A stretch of 64,000 nucleotides of DNA from Lacihabitans sp. CCS-44 (GTDB lineage: Bacteria; Bacteroidota; Bacteroidia; Cytophagales; Spirosomataceae): contig NZ_RJUE01000061.1 of NCBI RefSeq assembly GCF_024343735.1, positions 1-64,000 on the forward strand, read 5' to 3'. Shown one piece after another: positions 17,644 to 26,462 of the stretch. Positions within the stretch are counted from its first letter, which is position 1; each line of letters begins with the position of its first letter. The position numbers were made by a program, and so were the translations under genes. The notes beneath the pieces are model-generated. The model was not told the DNA's origin and did not search any database. It saw only the letters and a list, made by a program, of their open reading frames with translations.

Positions 17644-19059
17644 TTAACAAACGGCTTCTTCCATCATGCTGGTTACTACTGGATTACCTTGTTTTACCCA
17701 ATCCATATAACTCCCAGAATAATTTTTCACGTTTTTGTAACCATGTTTTAACAACAACGAATAGGCTATGGCAGCACGGTCGCCACTTTGGCAATGGATT
17801 ACGATTTGCATGTCTTTACTGATTTTATCAAGATTTTGCAGGATTGTCCCTACAAAAATATTCTCAACGCCTTCAATATGGCCACTGTTGTATTCTGCAA
17901 CTCCTCTTATATCAATTACTTGCGAATCTTCTCTGTCGAGATAACTTTTGAATTCATCTATTTCTATGATGTCGCTTTTTTGTAAATCTATTCCCAAAGA
18001 ATTTACATCAGAAACATATCCAATGACATTGTCTAGGCCAATTCTCATCAATTTTCGCGTCAAGTCCTCGATTTGAGCTTCGCTTGCCACCAACATAAAC
18101 GATTCTTGATAATCAACAAACCAGCCCATCCAAGTTGCAAATGCGTTATTGCCTTGAATATTTATGCTATCAGGAACAAAACCTGCAGCAAAATCCACTT
18201 TATTTCTAGCATCAATTAACTTTATACCTTTTCTCATGGCTTCTTTTACTTCCGCACCTGTTAGTTTTTTCTGAGCCGGTACTTCTGTCAATAAAGGCCT
18301 GTCCACTTTGTTGAGGTGTTTCATCATGGCAAAATATTTTGGAGGCTCAGGCTGGTCTGCCAAGAGGTATTTCACAAATCCGTCTTGGTTATTCTCATAG
18401 TGGAACGCCCAGTTTCTTATTTTTTCATACCCAACAGTGGAGCTTGGAACCGCTCCAAGGGCTTTGCCACATGCTGAACCTGCACCATGTCCTGGCCAAA
18501 CTTGTAGGTGGTCAGGAAGTGCTTCGAATTTCTGAATCGAGCCGTACATTTGAATGGCTCCGGCTTCTTTGGTACCGATAATACCAGCGGCTTTTTCCAA
18601 TAAATCAGGTCGGCCAATATCTCCTACAAATACAAAATCTCCAGTAAATAACATTACTGGCTCCAAGCTGGCGGGTTTGTCAGTCAATAGAAAACTTATG
18701 CTTTCTGGCGTGTGACCTGGTGTATGAATCACTTGAAATGTCAAATTTCCTACAGTGATCACACTTCCATCTTTTAAGCCAGTGTGCTTAAATTCATATT
18801 GCCAGCCTTCTCCGCCTTCGTCCGAAAGAAACATTTCTGCACCGGTAACTGCGGCCAATTCTCTGGTTCCAGATAGAAAATCTGCATGAATGTGGGTTTC
18901 TGTCACATGCGTGATTTTCATATTGTTTGCTTTTGCAATTTCGAGATAAGTGTCAATATCTCTTTTTGGGTCGATTACCAAAGCAACTCCGGCTTTTTGA
19001 CAACCAATAAAGTAACTCGCTTGAGCTAAACTTTTATCGTAAACGTGTTGAAAGAACAT
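17644..19059 (-). CDS. Second MBL-fold/double-rhodanese protein (persulfide dioxygenase type)
   Basis: 471 residues with the same architecture as the gene at 15757 but clearly diverged. The MBL part has ETHIHADFLSGTREL, HTPGHTPES, TGDFVFVGDIGRPDLLEKA and PGHGAGSACGKALG. The first rhodanese-like domain lacks a cysteine at the loop position (LVASEAQIE). The second has HCQSGDRAA, an active-site loop with Cys. The family oxidises persulfides to sulfite. It lies 59 nt downstream of a TauE/SafE exporter and shares its promoter, so sulfite made here could be exported by that protein (inference). Confidence 0.9.
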   Translation of the reverse strand: MFFQHVYDKSLAQASYFIGCQKAGVALVIDPKRDIDTYLEIAKANNMKITHVTETHIHADFLSGTRELAAVTGAEMFLSDEGGEGWQYEFKHTGLKDGSVITVGNLTFQVIHTPGHTPESISFLLTDKPASLEPVMLFTGDFVFVGDIGRPDLLEKAAGIIGTKEAGAIQMYGSIQKFEALPDHLQVWPGHGAGSACGKALGAVPSSTVGYEKIRNWAFHYENNQDGFVKYLLADQPEPPKYFAMMKHLNKVDRPLLTEVPAQKKLTGAEVKEAMRKGIKLIDARNKVDFAAGFVPDSINIQGNNAFATWMGWFVDYQESFMLVASEAQIEDLTRKLMRIGLDNVIGYVSDVNSLGIDLQKSDIIEIDEFKSYLDREDSQVIDIRGVAEYNSGHIEGVENIFVGTILQNLDKISKDMQIVIHCQSGDRAAIAYSLLLKHGYKNVKNYSGSYMDWVKQGNPVVTSMMEEAVC

Positions 19060-19118
19060 TTTTTATTTGATTTAAAGATTTGAAATTGATTTATTAAATT
19101 TTTGAACTAATTGAATTT

Positions 19119-19931
19119 TTATGCGGCATGAAAAAACACTTCCTTGGTTATGATATAGATTCCCATCACCAAGACAAACCAACCGAAGGCTTTTTTAAGT
19201 TTTTCTCCAAGAATAAATTTGGAAATGTAAGAACCTGCAAATATTCCTAGAATGGATAAACCCGTGAATGGAAGCAAAAAGGCCCAGTCAACCGATAAAT
19301 TGGATAGGTCGCCCAAGAAGCCGATCAACGATTTGGCTGCTATGATTAAGAGCGAAGTGCCAACGGCCATTTTCATAGGTAAACGTGCAAATAAAACCAG
19401 GGCTGGAATGATTAAAAAACCGCCTCCGGCTCCAACAATTCCTGTTAGAACACCAACTAAGCCACCTTCAAGGGCTATCATCAGGTAATTGAACTTCAAT
19501 TCGGTATTGGGGTCTTCTTTCTTTGCTTTATTAGATTTTATCATAGAATAAGAAGCCGCCAACATGATAAATGCAAAGAAAACCATGATTCCGACGTTCT
19601 TGGAAACTTCAAACCCAGATAAACTAAATAAAGGGTCTGGAATAGCAGGGACAAGAAATTTTCGTGTTAAAAAAACTGTCGTAAACGATGGAATGGCGAA
19701 AACCAAGGCGGCTTTGTAATTCACGAGTCTTTTACGCATAAAACTTACGGAACCAACCAATGAAGTAGTGCCAACCACAAAAAGAGAATATGCGGTGGAA
19801 ATCACCGGGCTGATGTGCAACAAATAAACCATGACGGGTAAAGTGAGTATACTTCCACCTCCTCCGATTAAGCCCAAGCTGATGCCAATCATTATCGATG
19901 CCCCAAAACCTATTATTTCTACTGAATTCAT
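19119..19931 (-). CDS. TauE/SafE-family sulfite/sulfonate exporter
   Basis: 270 residues with about eight hydrophobic helices. It has the family's two internal repeats, each beginning with a glycine-rich segment (GISLGLIGGGGSILTLPVMVYL near residue 17 and GVLTGIVGAGGGFLIIPALVLF near residue 158). Inner-membrane permease that in known cases exports sulfite or sulfoacetate. It is the first gene of an operon with the MBL-rhodanese protein and has the Crp/Fnr-type site at its promoter, so sulfite is the most likely substrate here. Confidence 0.9.
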   Translation of the reverse strand: MNSVEIIGFGASIMIGISLGLIGGGGSILTLPVMVYLLHISPVISTAYSLFVVGTTSLVGSVSFMRKRLVNYKAALVFAIPSFTTVFLTRKFLVPAIPDPLFSLSGFEVSKNVGIMVFFAFIMLAASYSMIKSNKAKKEDPNTELKFNYLMIALEGGLVGVLTGIVGAGGGFLIIPALVLFARLPMKMAVGTSLLIIAAKSLIGFLGDLSNLSVDWAFLLPFTGLSILGIFAGSYISKFILGEKLKKAFGWFVLVMGIYIITKEVFFHAA

Positions 19932-19958
19932 TTGTATTGTTTTTGATTATTGACAGTG

Positions 19959-20002
19959 CAAAAGTATCCAGCCTGAAAAAGAGTTTTCGTGATAATTGTT
20001 AC
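19959..20002 (-). promoter_or_regulatory. Activator site and -7 box of the tauE operon
   Basis: Minus strand GTAACAATTATCAC (20002-19989), exactly 22 nt, then TACTTTTG (19966-19959). Box, spacer length and -7 match the porin promoter, including GAAAA directly after the palindrome. Confidence 0.7.
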
Positions 20003-20415
20003 TTACCCTTCAAATTTTATGATTTTTGTCATGTTTGTTTTTTGTAGATTTTAGAAATTAAGAATTTAAACAATGAGATAGTTTAAAAGCACTGTTTTTG
20101 CCAATATATGATACTTACAATTATGAGTTTGACTTTTAGTCTTGAATTCGATGTGTTTCAACATCTAATCCGACATACTTTCTGACCCATTTTCAATTGA
20201 ATTTAGCACAATTTAAATTGTAGAATCTTTATTCTAAAAACCGGAAATCTTTCTTTACGAGCTTAATATTGAAAAATTTCAATGGTTCAATTAAACTAAA
20301 TGTTTACAAAAAAGTCTAAATAACTATAGTTGTATGAATAGTCAGAAAATACTCTTTAAAACCAGTTTTTGGAAGAGTTAAAAAGAATCAGAATAACAAA
20401 TAATAAACTAAAATC
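20003..20415. other. Non-coding stretch upstream of the YHYH gene
   Basis: AT-rich, no convincing open frame, no repeats and no second copy of the palindrome. It should hold the promoter of the plus-strand YHYH-MORN-SCO1 operon, which I could not place. Confidence 0.45.
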
Positions 20416-21195
20416 ATGACCAAATTAAAACTAACCATTAAAATAGCCGCAATATGCGTAATGGGCTTGTTCATTGGATGCCAAACGGAAGAAGCAGATG
20501 TGAATCCTACAACCAATGGCACTACATCGACAACAGTTCCAGATGTTTACAAAAAAATCTACGGAGCGAGCAGTATTACCACAGATGGTACTTTCCTAAT
20601 CATAAAAACCAATGGAACACCAGACCATGAAAGTCAGTATTTCCCAACTAACAATGCATTGTATAAAACTTATGCTGGAACCACTTTTGGAGGAACAGAA
20701 TTTAAGAAAAATCCAAATGTGATAGCTACTCAAACCTTAACTTTTAAAATTCCTTTGAACCCAACTGTTGCCAATAACCATGCAGCTACACCATTGGGAG
20801 CTATTGGAGTTGCATTAAACGGGGTAGCATTTTACAATCAATACGCGGGGCCAAACAATCAAGTTCTTACCTCAGAAATAGCCAGTTTTGATAAATATTA
20901 TGGTCATCCAACCGGTACGAGTCAATATCATTATCACGTAGAACCTTTGTATTTGACCACTGTAAAATCAACTAAATCGGGTCTTATGGGCTTTTTGTTG
21001 GATGGTTTTCCAGTTTATGGGCCGACTGAAGAAAGTGGTAAGGCTGTGGCAAATAGCGACTTAGATGTTTATCATGGACATGCACACGTTACGGTGGATT
21101 TTCCAAAAGGAATTTATCATTATCATTTTACTTCAGATGCTCCGTATTTGAATGGAAATGGATATTATGGAACTGCTGGAACTGTATCGCAGTAA
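20416..21195 (+). CDS. YHYH-domain lipoprotein
   Basis: 259 residues. The signal peptide ends in a lipobox (FIGC), then a Thr/Pro linker. The body carries the paired His motifs that name the YHYH family (QYHYHVEP near residue 175 and IYHYHFTSDAPY near residue 238) plus GFLLDGFPVYGP and YHGHAHVTVDFP. The biochemical function of the family is not known; the dense histidines suggest metal binding. It heads an operon with a MORN-repeat lipoprotein (1-nt overlap of stop and start) and a SCO1 protein, which hints at copper-related chemistry. Confidence 0.85.
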   Translation: MTKLKLTIKIAAICVMGLFIGCQTEEADVNPTTNGTTSTTVPDVYKKIYGASSITTDGTFLIIKTNGTPDHESQYFPTNNALYKTYAGTTFGGTEFKKNPNVIATQTLTFKIPLNPTVANNHAATPLGAIGVALNGVAFYNQYAGPNNQVLTSEIASFDKYYGHPTGTSQYHYHVEPLYLTTVKSTKSGLMGFLLDGFPVYGPTEESGKAVANSDLDVYHGHAHVTVDFPKGIYHYHFTSDAPYLNGNGYYGTAGTVSQ

Positions 21196-21791
21196 TGAAA
21201 ATCATTTTATACTTCACATTGATTTTAATGTACTCTTGTGATCCGTCACAAGAAAAGAATTTAGTGGACACAAAAACACGCAAAATTCCAAAGGTTTATG
21301 TTTCAATTAAATCAAAAGACCTCTCTTTTAAATCTGATACAGCTTTTTTGAATAATAAACCTTACGCTGGTTTTATTTATGAATTAGATGCTACCACCAA
21401 TGATTTGATAGCATCTGGTGGTTATTTAAACGGTTTATTATCAGGTGTTAAGAAAAAGTGGTACAAAGGATATGCACTTATGGAGGAACGTTATTATTTG
21501 AATGGTGCAAAAAACGGGAAACAAATTGCCTATTGGGAAAATGGCAACAAAAAGTTTGAGTTTGTTGCAAAAAACGATACCTATGAGGGAGAATTAAAAG
21601 AATGGAATATAAGTGGAAATTTGATTCACTTGGCAACTTTTGTAAATGGTCAAGAAGAAGGAACGCAGAAAATGTGGTATGATAACGGAAAAATCCGAGC
21701 TAACTATGTGATGCGAAAAGGTAAAAGATATGGATTATTGGGAACTAAAAATTGTGTAAATGTATCGGATAGCATATTTGTTGTTAAGTAG
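21195..21791 (+). CDS. MORN-repeat lipoprotein
   Basis: 198 residues with a lipobox (LMYSC). From about residue 65 it has successive MORN/YwqK-type units such as GGYLNGLLSGVKKKWYKG, ERYYLNGAKNGKQIAYWENGN and VNGQEEGTQKMWYDNGKIR. Such repeats form beta-hairpin stacks and usually mediate binding; no enzyme motif is seen. Its ATG overlaps the stop of the YHYH gene, and its end overlaps the SCO1 gene by 32 nt, so all three are translationally coupled. Confidence 0.82.
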   Translation: MKIILYFTLILMYSCDPSQEKNLVDTKTRKIPKVYVSIKSKDLSFKSDTAFLNNKPYAGFIYELDATTNDLIASGGYLNGLLSGVKKKWYKGYALMEERYYLNGAKNGKQIAYWENGNKKFEFVAKNDTYEGELKEWNISGNLIHLATFVNGQEEGTQKMWYDNGKIRANYVMRKGKRYGLLGTKNCVNVSDSIFVVK

Positions 21792-22407
21792 TTTATGGTT
21801 GTTTTCATGTAATTCAAAATCGAATGATTCATTTGAATTGCCCTATTATAACGAGCCAGATTTTACACCACTTTTTCTTTCTGATGAAAATGAAGTAAAC
21901 GCAAAAATTACACATCGAATTCAAAACTTTGCTTTTTTGAATCAAGATAGCACCGCCATAAACCAGCAAAACATTGAAGGCAAAGTTCATGTGGCCAATT
22001 TCATCTTTACCAAATGTGGCGTAGTTTGTCCAATCTTAACTAAAAATTTAAAAATCGTATCAGATAGTTTAAAATCAGAAAAAGACCTCATTTTTCTGTC
22101 CTATTCAGTTACTCCTTGGATGGACTCGCCAAGCATTTTGCGTAGCTACAAAACTAGAAATAATATTCAAAACATTAATTGGCATTTTCTAACTGGTTCA
22201 AAGTCAGAAATATATAATTTAGCTCGAAAGTCATATTTTGCAGAAGAAGACATTGGATTTGCCAAAGACAGTTCAGCGTTTTTGCATACAGAACATTTTA
22301 TTTTAGTAGACAAAAACAAACGAATTAGAGGAGTTTATAACGGAACACTAAGCTTTGATATGCAACAACTGATTGAAGATATAAAGATTTTAAAAGCTGA
22401 AGATTAA
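21760..22407 (+). CDS. SCO1/SenC-family copper chaperone lipoprotein
   Basis: 215 residues with a lipobox (LFSC). The thioredoxin-like fold shows VANFIFTKCGVVCPILTKNL, the CxxxC copper motif of SCO proteins (with CGVVC), followed by the distant histidine in LHTEHFILVD, the third copper ligand. SCO proteins deliver copper to the CuA site of cytochrome c oxidase or act as thiol-disulfide redox proteins outside the inner membrane. It is the last gene of the YHYH-MORN-SCO1 set. The start at 21760 lies inside the MORN gene but gives the signal peptide. Confidence 0.9.
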   Translation: MYRIAYLLLSSLWLFSCNSKSNDSFELPYYNEPDFTPLFLSDENEVNAKITHRIQNFAFLNQDSTAINQQNIEGKVHVANFIFTKCGVVCPILTKNLKIVSDSLKSEKDLIFLSYSVTPWMDSPSILRSYKTRNNIQNINWHFLTGSKSEIYNLARKSYFAEEDIGFAKDSSAFLHTEHFILVDKNKRIRGVYNGTLSFDMQQLIEDIKILKAED

Positions 22408-22505
22408 AGGCTGAGTTACTAATCAGAGACTCCTGGCAAGCCCCAATATAAAACCGATTTAATGTTTTGGAGAAATTATGTATGTGCAAATATCCATAAA
22501 TAAAA

Positions 22506-22531
22506 AAAGATTGCCAATGATGACAATCTTT
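22506..22531 (-). terminator. Terminator after the tRNA
   Basis: Stem AAAGATTG/CAATCTTT with a T run of seven on the minus strand, 3 nt after the tRNA 3' end. Confidence 0.82.
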
Positions 22532-22533
22532 TG

Positions 22534-22607
22534 TGGGCCCACCTGGGATCGAACCAGGCACCTACTGATTATGAGTCAGTTGCTCTAACCGAATGAGCTA
22601 TAGGCCC
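22534..22607 (-). tRNA. tRNA with CAT anticodon (Met, or Ile2)
   Basis: 74-nt cloverleaf on the minus strand: acceptor GGGCCTA/TGGGCCC, D arm GCTC...GAGC, anticodon arm ACTGA-CTCATAA-TCAGT, T arm CCTGG-TTCGATC-CCAGG, discriminator A. CCA is not encoded. CAT can be elongator Met or the lysidine-modified Ile tRNA; the sequence alone does not settle it. No integrase or duplicated 3' end was seen. Confidence 0.93.
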
Positions 22608-22784
22608 GTTGTTTTCTTTGAAAAAGATTAACCGTTTCTCTGAAAAGCAGTGCAAAGGTACGGGTTTAATAGTAAAAGGCAAATGTTTTTTTGAAAAAAT
22701 GTGTCAGTTTAAGCTTGCTATTTTGTATCTGTCTAAATATGAAACGCTTATTAGAAATATTTTTTTTCTTTCAATACGAAACCT

Positions 22785-22792
22785 TACATTTG
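22785..22792 (+). promoter_or_regulatory. -7 box that sets the start of the pre-czcA gene
   Basis: TACATTTG (TAnnTTTG) ends 5 nt before the ATG at 22798, so the transcript would begin at or next to the start codon. This argues against the longer in-frame start at 22609. Confidence 0.55.
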
Positions 22793-22797
22793 CATCG

Positions 22798-23190
22798 ATG
22801 ATAAAACGAAGTTCCATATTTTTGATTGCTGCCGTGATTTTCTTTGAGAGTCTATTGCCGAATGGCTTGGGCATTTCTCAAGTGTCTCGTATTGGAGAGC
22901 TTTATCATCATTATTTAGAACACAGGCAAGAAGGTACTAGTCTTGGTACTTTTCTTTGGATGCACTATTCTTCAGATTCAGGTCATAAAACCAATAGGGA
23001 GCACAAAAATCTCCCTTCTTTCGAATCTCAAATATCTTTCTTAGCTTTTGTCCCTTTGGTTTCATTAAAAATGGATTCTAACTTCAAAGAAAATGTCGTT
23101 TTCAATGAAGTATTTAATTCTTTGGAATATTCAAATCTTTACAGGTTTCAATATTTAAAATCTCTCCTCAATCCTCCCCAGTTGGGCTAA
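22798..23190 (+). CDS. Small exported protein preceding the metal-efflux operon
   Basis: 130 residues from the ATG at 22798 (MIKRSSIFLIAAVIFFESLLPNGLG), which reads as a signal peptide or single membrane anchor. The frame is open back to 22609, but that stretch begins at the tRNA and crosses the promoter. The rest is polar, with YHHYLEHRQEG and an H/E-rich segment that might bind metal. I do not recognise a family. Small proteins of this size and place often precede RND metal-efflux genes in Bacteroidota, so a periplasmic role in metal handling is a guess from context. Confidence 0.6.
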   Translation: MIKRSSIFLIAAVIFFESLLPNGLGISQVSRIGELYHHYLEHRQEGTSLGTFLWMHYSSDSGHKTNREHKNLPSFESQISFLAFVPLVSLKMDSNFKENVVFNEVFNSLEYSNLYRFQYLKSLLNPPQLG

Positions 23191-23348
23191 TCTACAGTTT
23201 TTGTAATTGTTTGAAATTTTTGTTTCAAACTAAATCCTATTTTGAATTATTAGATATGCTATCAATAGCTGATGCAGTCTTCAGTTTAAAAAAAATCAGA
23301 TATTTCATTGTCGATTTTTAATATCGACCAAAAAAACATTTATACATC

Positions 23349-26300
23349 ATGTTTGATAAACTCGTCAAATATAGTATCCATAACAAACTTGTGGTGGGTA
23401 TTGCGGTGTCGCTCAGTATGTTGGCAGGCTTATTTTCGCTCAAAAGCCTACCCATAGATGCTGTGCCAGACATCACCAACAACCAAGTGGTTGTGCTTAC
23501 TTTAGCTCCTACATTGGCAGCTCAAGAAGTTGAACAATACATTACTGCAACCCTAGAGATGCAGTTTGTAAACATTCAAAATTTAGAAGACATTAGATCT
23601 GTTTCAAGGCAGGGTTTGTCGGTTATTACTTTGGTATTTTCTGACGAAGTTAACATTCACTTAGCCAGACAGTTGACATCAGATCAAATCAAAATGGCGG
23701 CAGATAAAATCCCAAAACAATTCGGAACACCAGAGCTTGCCCCAATTACCACAGGTTTAGGTGAGATTTACCAGTATACTTTAGAAGTTAGCCCAGGCTT
23801 CGAGAAAAAGTTTGACCTGACCACACAAAGAACAATTCAGGATTGGATTGTAAAAAAACAATTGGCAGGAATTGACGGGGTAACCGAAATAAGCAGTTTC
23901 GGTGGATATGTAAAACAGTACGAAATTTCGATTATCCCCGAAAAATTGCTTCAAATGGGTGTTAGTCTCAAAGAAGTTTATGATGCGGTAAGTGCAAATA
24001 ACACCAATACAGGAGGAAGTTACATCGAAAAATTTGACCAAACTTACTTTATTCGAGGAGAAGGAACCTCCAGTTCACTCGAGGATTTGGGTAAAATTGT
24101 GATAAAAACTTCGAATGGAGTACCCATTTTAGTTAATAACGTAGCAAAGATGCAGTTTGGACATGCCAAACGTTTTGGAGCAATGACAAAAAATGGCAAT
24201 GGAGAGGCAGTAGGTGGAATTGTGCTGATGTTGAAGGGGGCCGATTCTGAAAAAACCATTAAGGAAGTTAAAGTAAGGATAGAAAAGATTAATAAGAGTC
24301 TGCCTCCCGGCTTAAAAGCGGTTCCTTTTATTGATAGAACCAAACTAATCGATAAATCAATAAAAACAGTTAGGAATAACCTTATTGAGGGTGGTCTTAT
24401 AGTGGTTTTTGTATTGGTATTGTTGATGGGAAGTATTAAAGCGGGTCTCATAGTTGCGTCGGTGATTCCTATCACGATGATTATAACTTTCGGATTGATG
24501 CAGGTTTTTGGTATTTCTGCCAATTTGATGAGTCTTGGAGCCATAGATTTTGGACTCTTGGTCGATTGTTCGGTGATAGTAGTGGAGAGCGTGCTTTATA
24601 ATATTCATTCTAATAAAAAATATCATGTCGATAAAATTGAGCACTCAGTTTTCAACGATTTGGTTTACAAATCTTCTACAAAAGTATTGTCGGCAGCACT
24701 TTTTGGTGGTATTATCATTTTAATAGTTTACCTACCGATTCTTTCATTGGGAGGTATAGAGGGCAAAATGTTCAATCCAATGGCCATGACCGTTAGTTTG
24801 GCTTTGGTGGTAGCCATTTTGTTGTCTTTGACCTATGTGCCAGCGGTTACATCGCTACTTTTGAGTAAAGAGGGAAACAAGGAGTTTAAACTCTCGCAGA
24901 AGATTATTGACAAAATGTTTAATTCCTATTCTCCAGTATTTCAGTATGCATTGAAGCACCACACCAAAGTATTGGCGGGAGCCATTGTTATGTTTCTGAT
25001 AAGTTTGGTGATATTCATGAGAATGGGCGGTGAGTTTATTCCGACGCTCGATGAGGGAGATTTAGCTGTAGATTTTCAAACTCCACAGGGTTCTTCTCTC
25101 AACGCGACCATTGAAGCTACGACGAAAGCACAACAAGCTCTTATGGCGAAGTTTCCCGAAATACAGCAGATTGTGGGTAGGATAGGAGCATCGGAAGTTC
25201 CTACTGACCCTATGCCTCCTGAGGCTTCTGACCTTATGATTAATATGAAAGACCATTCAGAATGGACAAGTGCGAGCTCTACCCAAGAAATGGTAGAAAA
25301 AATGGCTGCGGTTTTGGAAGAAAAAGTTCCAGGAAATTCAGCAGAATTTACGCAACCCATAGAGATGCGATTCAATGAAATGATTGCCGGTTCGAAGTCT
25401 GAATTTGCCATAAAAATATTTGGTAATGATTTGGAAGTTTTAAACAAAAAAGCCAAATCTGTAGAGAAAATTCTTCAGAAAATAGAAGGAACAAGAACTG
25501 TGAAAGTAGAAAGGATAAGTGGCAGACCGCAAATAAACGTTAAATACAACAAACAGAAACTAGCTGAATTTGGACTAAATATAGATGACCTGAACTTTAT
25601 TTTGAAGACCTCTTTTGCTGGCGAAACAGCGGGAGTTCTCTTTGAAAACGAAAAAAGGTTTGATGTAGTGGTAAGATTTGAAAAGCAAGCAGCCGATGAT
25701 TTGGGACATATCAAAAGCCTTCAAATAAAGACGGGAACAGGTTCATTGATAAAGTTTGAAAATGTAGCAGATATAGGCTATCAAAATGCCCCTTCTCAGA
25801 TTTCCAGAGAAAAATCTAATCGAAGAATCATCATTGGAGTGGATATAGCCGACCGTGACGTGGAAAGTTATGCGGAGGAAGTGGCTCAAAAGCTTGAATC
25901 AAAAGTAAGTCTTCCATCCGGATATTATTTTGAATATGGTGGCTCTTTTGAAAATCTAAAGAGAGCTAAAGAACGTTTGGTGCTGGCAGTTCCAGCTGCT
26001 ATGGTACTCATTTTCTTTTTGCTTTATTTTTCTTTGGGCTCCTTCCTGCAAGCTGGTTTAGTATTTAGTGCTATTCCATTCTCAGCAATTGGAGGTGTGT
26101 TTGCTTTGTTAATAAGAGGTATGCCATTTAGTATTTCAGCTGGGGTTGGATTTATAGCATTGTTTGGTGTGGCGGTGTTAAATGGTTTGGTACTCATCAG
26201 TTATTTTAATCAATCCGAAGAAAAAGACTTGATGAAACGAATCATTGAAGGTGTTTCTGTTAGGTTTAGACCAGTAATTGTTACAGCATTTGTAGCTTCT

Positions 26301-26462
26301 TTAGGGTTTTTACCAATGGCTATTTCTACATCAGCAGGAGCAGAAGTACAAAAACCTTTGGCCACAGTAGTTATAGGTGGATTGATTACCTCGACCATTC
26401 TTACCTTGGTGGTTTTGCCTATTATTTATATGATTTTCATGAAAAAAGTAGAAAAGAAATGA
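23349..26462 (+). CDS. czcA: CzcA-type heavy-metal RND efflux pump
   Basis: 1037 residues, the normal RND length, with the 12-helix pattern (helix 1 about 14-33, a central group about 345-505, a C-terminal group about 880-1030) and two large periplasmic loops. Helix 4 reads DFGLLVDCSVIVVE with Asp400, Asp406 and Glu413, the DFGxxVDxxxxxxE proton-relay pattern of CzcA-like (Co/Zn/Cd) pumps rather than CusA. It drives metal export from the periplasm or cytoplasm using the proton gradient. Its TGA overlaps the ATG of the TolC-like gene, so the pump, the outer-membrane channel and the adaptor are translated together. Confidence 0.95.
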   Translation: MFDKLVKYSIHNKLVVGIAVSLSMLAGLFSLKSLPIDAVPDITNNQVVVLTLAPTLAAQEVEQYITATLEMQFVNIQNLEDIRSVSRQGLSVITLVFSDEVNIHLARQLTSDQIKMAADKIPKQFGTPELAPITTGLGEIYQYTLEVSPGFEKKFDLTTQRTIQDWIVKKQLAGIDGVTEISSFGGYVKQYEISIIPEKLLQMGVSLKEVYDAVSANNTNTGGSYIEKFDQTYFIRGEGTSSSLEDLGKIVIKTSNGVPILVNNVAKMQFGHAKRFGAMTKNGNGEAVGGIVLMLKGADSEKTIKEVKVRIEKINKSLPPGLKAVPFIDRTKLIDKSIKTVRNNLIEGGLIVVFVLVLLMGSIKAGLIVASVIPITMIITFGLMQVFGISANLMSLGAIDFGLLVDCSVIVVESVLYNIHSNKKYHVDKIEHSVFNDLVYKSSTKVLSAALFGGIIILIVYLPILSLGGIEGKMFNPMAMTVSLALVVAILLSLTYVPAVTSLLLSKEGNKEFKLSQKIIDKMFNSYSPVFQYALKHHTKVLAGAIVMFLISLVIFMRMGGEFIPTLDEGDLAVDFQTPQGSSLNATIEATTKAQQALMAKFPEIQQIVGRIGASEVPTDPMPPEASDLMINMKDHSEWTSASSTQEMVEKMAAVLEEKVPGNSAEFTQPIEMRFNEMIAGSKSEFAIKIFGNDLEVLNKKAKSVEKILQKIEGTRTVKVERISGRPQINVKYNKQKLAEFGLNIDDLNFILKTSFAGETAGVLFENEKRFDVVVRFEKQAADDLGHIKSLQIKTGTGSLIKFENVADIGYQNAPSQISREKSNRRIIIGVDIADRDVESYAEEVAQKLESKVSLPSGYYFEYGGSFENLKRAKERLVLAVPAAMVLIFFLLYFSLGSFLQAGLVFSAIPFSAIGGVFALLIRGMPFSISAGVGFIALFGVAVLNGLVLISYFNQSEEKDLMKRIIEGVSVRFRPVIVTAFVASLGFLPMAISTSAGAEVQKPLATVVIGGLITSTILTLVVLPIIYMIFMKKVEKK

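Noticed and set aside
22534-22607. tRNA as an attachment site for an integrated element
   Set aside because: No integrase, no duplicated tRNA end and no foreign gene block next to it.
22609-22797. Longer start for the pre-czcA protein
   Set aside because: It would begin at the tRNA 5' end and run through the promoter; the shorter form has a signal peptide and a -7 box at the right place.
24044-24544. 166-residue open frame antisense to czcA
   Set aside because: Shadow of the membrane-helix codons of the RND pump.
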